Assembly: GCF_000429005.1 (NCBI RefSeq)
Contig: NZ_AUBA01000017.1
Coordinates: 19,941-83,940 of the forward strand
DNA: 64,000 bases
Origin: Novosphingobium acidiphilum DSM 19966
Lineage (GTDB): Bacteria > Pseudomonadota > Alphaproteobacteria > Sphingomonadales > Sphingomonadaceae
Direction of reading: 5' to 3'
The notes beneath the pieces are model-generated. The model saw nothing but the letters and a program-made list of their open reading frames with translations, was not told the origin of the DNA and did not search any database. This document shows positions 63,586 through 64,000 of the stretch, piece after piece. Position 1 is the stretch's first letter. Each line of letters begins with the position of its first letter. The translations under genes and the position numbers were made by a program.

Positions 63586-63658
63586 TTCGATCTCCTGCAA
63601 ATAGTGATCATTGACAGGTCGCGGCGGACAAGTTTTCGCCGTACATTTTTGTCAAATA

Positions 63659-64000
63659 CACTCGCTGAAAGACCCCTAGGCGGCGTGGACAAATTTGAGC
63701 CAGTATCTGGCTGAGGCGATATGGACCATGCTGAGGAAGCTTTCTGCAAGCTGATCGTAGCGGGTAGCGATGGCGCGGTTGATTTTCAGGCGCCCGAAGA
63801 AGCGTTCGATGTGATTGCGTTCCTTGTAGAGCGTGCGATCATGTTCGACTTTAATCCGGCGGTTTGAGCGACCCGGGATGACGGCTTGGATGTTGCGATT
63901 GGCAAGATCGGCTCGGATTGCGTCTGCGTCGTACCCCTTGTCGGCCAGGAGCGCCTTTGGTGCTCGTTCCGGCAATGCAATCAAAGTGTTATACGCCTTG
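63659..64000. mobile_element. end of an IS5-type insertion sequence
   Basis: The transposase gene ends at 63676 and runs off the right edge, so one IS end should lie shortly left of 63676. The outer inverted repeat probably lies within about 63655-63675, where CGCTGAAAGACCCC is seen, but the partner end is outside the window, so the boundary cannot be fixed. Confidence 0.5.
63676..64000 (-). CDS. IS5-family transposase, C-terminal part (5' end beyond right edge)
   Basis: About 108 residues are in the window and the frame stays open through base 64000. The text reads KAYNTLIALPERAPKALLAD, then KGYDADAIRADLA, VIPGRSNRRIKVEHD, and the DDE-domain helix YKERNHIERFFGRLKINRAI with the catalytic Glu, ending WLKFVHAA. 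This matches the C-terminal DDE part of IS5-type (IS427-like) transposases, which are often made by frameshift from two frames. An apparent TTG at 63982-63984 is not a real start. Confidence 0.9.
   Translation of the reverse strand, partial: KAYNTLIALPERAPKALLADKGYDADAIRADLANRNIQAVIPGRSNRRIKVEHDRTLYKERNHIERFFGRLKINRAIATRYDQLAESFLSMVHIASARYWLKFVHAA

Overview
The window is GC-rich, densely coded DNA from an alphaproteobacterium, most likely a member of the Sphingomonadales. This rests on gene order (lapA-pyrF-trpF next to trpB; a complete dcw cluster ending ftsQ-ftsA-ftsZ; ybjN-proC; cysH-DUF934-cysI-DUF2849-cobA) and on the many small outer-membrane beta-barrel proteins. No database search was possible, so the taxonomy is inference.

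Layout. 1-7.1 kb, mostly minus strand: trpB (cut by the left edge), a small beta-barrel gene on the plus strand, trpF, a GNAT acetyltransferase, pyrF, a LapA-like membrane protein, purB and a chemoreceptor. 7.3-11.9 kb: a MetA-type outer-membrane protein and a pterin dehydratase (minus), then ccmA, ccmB, an unknown membrane protein, a cysteine synthase and a one-helix protein (plus). 12.2-31.4 kb: a complete division and cell-wall (dcw) cluster, all on the plus strand: mraZ-rsmH-ftsL-ftsI-murE-murF-mraY-murD-ftsW-murG-murC-murB-ddl-ftsQ-ftsA-ftsZ. Most neighbours overlap by 1-4 bases, and a four-repeat MraZ operator lies upstream. 31.5-40.9 kb, plus strand: a SPOR-domain protein, ybjN, proC, a Bax-inhibitor-1 protein, a poly-proline lipoprotein, tRNA-Ala(CGC), obgE, proB and an NAD-dependent epimerase.

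40.9-48.0 kb, minus strand: a sulfur-assimilation run (sulfurtransferase, cystathionine lyase, mscS, cobA, DUF2849, cysI, DUF934, cysH). It supplies siroheme precursor, reduces APS to sulfite and sulfite to sulfide, and handles thiol amino acids. 48.2-53.6 kb: queF, an exported HD-domain protein, a flavin reductase-like protein, a class III aminotransferase and an OPT transporter. 53.6-64 kb is more accessory: a beta-barrel protein behind a very AT-rich promoter region, an SGNH hydrolase, an AppA-like BLUF photoreceptor, a deletion-broken SDR pseudogene, a paired acyl-CoA dehydrogenase operon, a small exported protein, a glycosyltransferase-like/PaaK-like pair, another beta-barrel protein and an IS5-type transposase cut by the right edge.

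The most interesting items are the BLUF protein, whose photochemical residues fall at exactly the AppA positions (Y21, N45, Q63, W104); the 10-bp-periodic MraZ operator; the Lys/Asp-rich tails on both FtsL and the SPOR protein that flank the dcw cluster; and the AT-rich island before the 53.8 kb porin-like gene. No CRISPR array, prophage or toxin-antitoxin module was seen.
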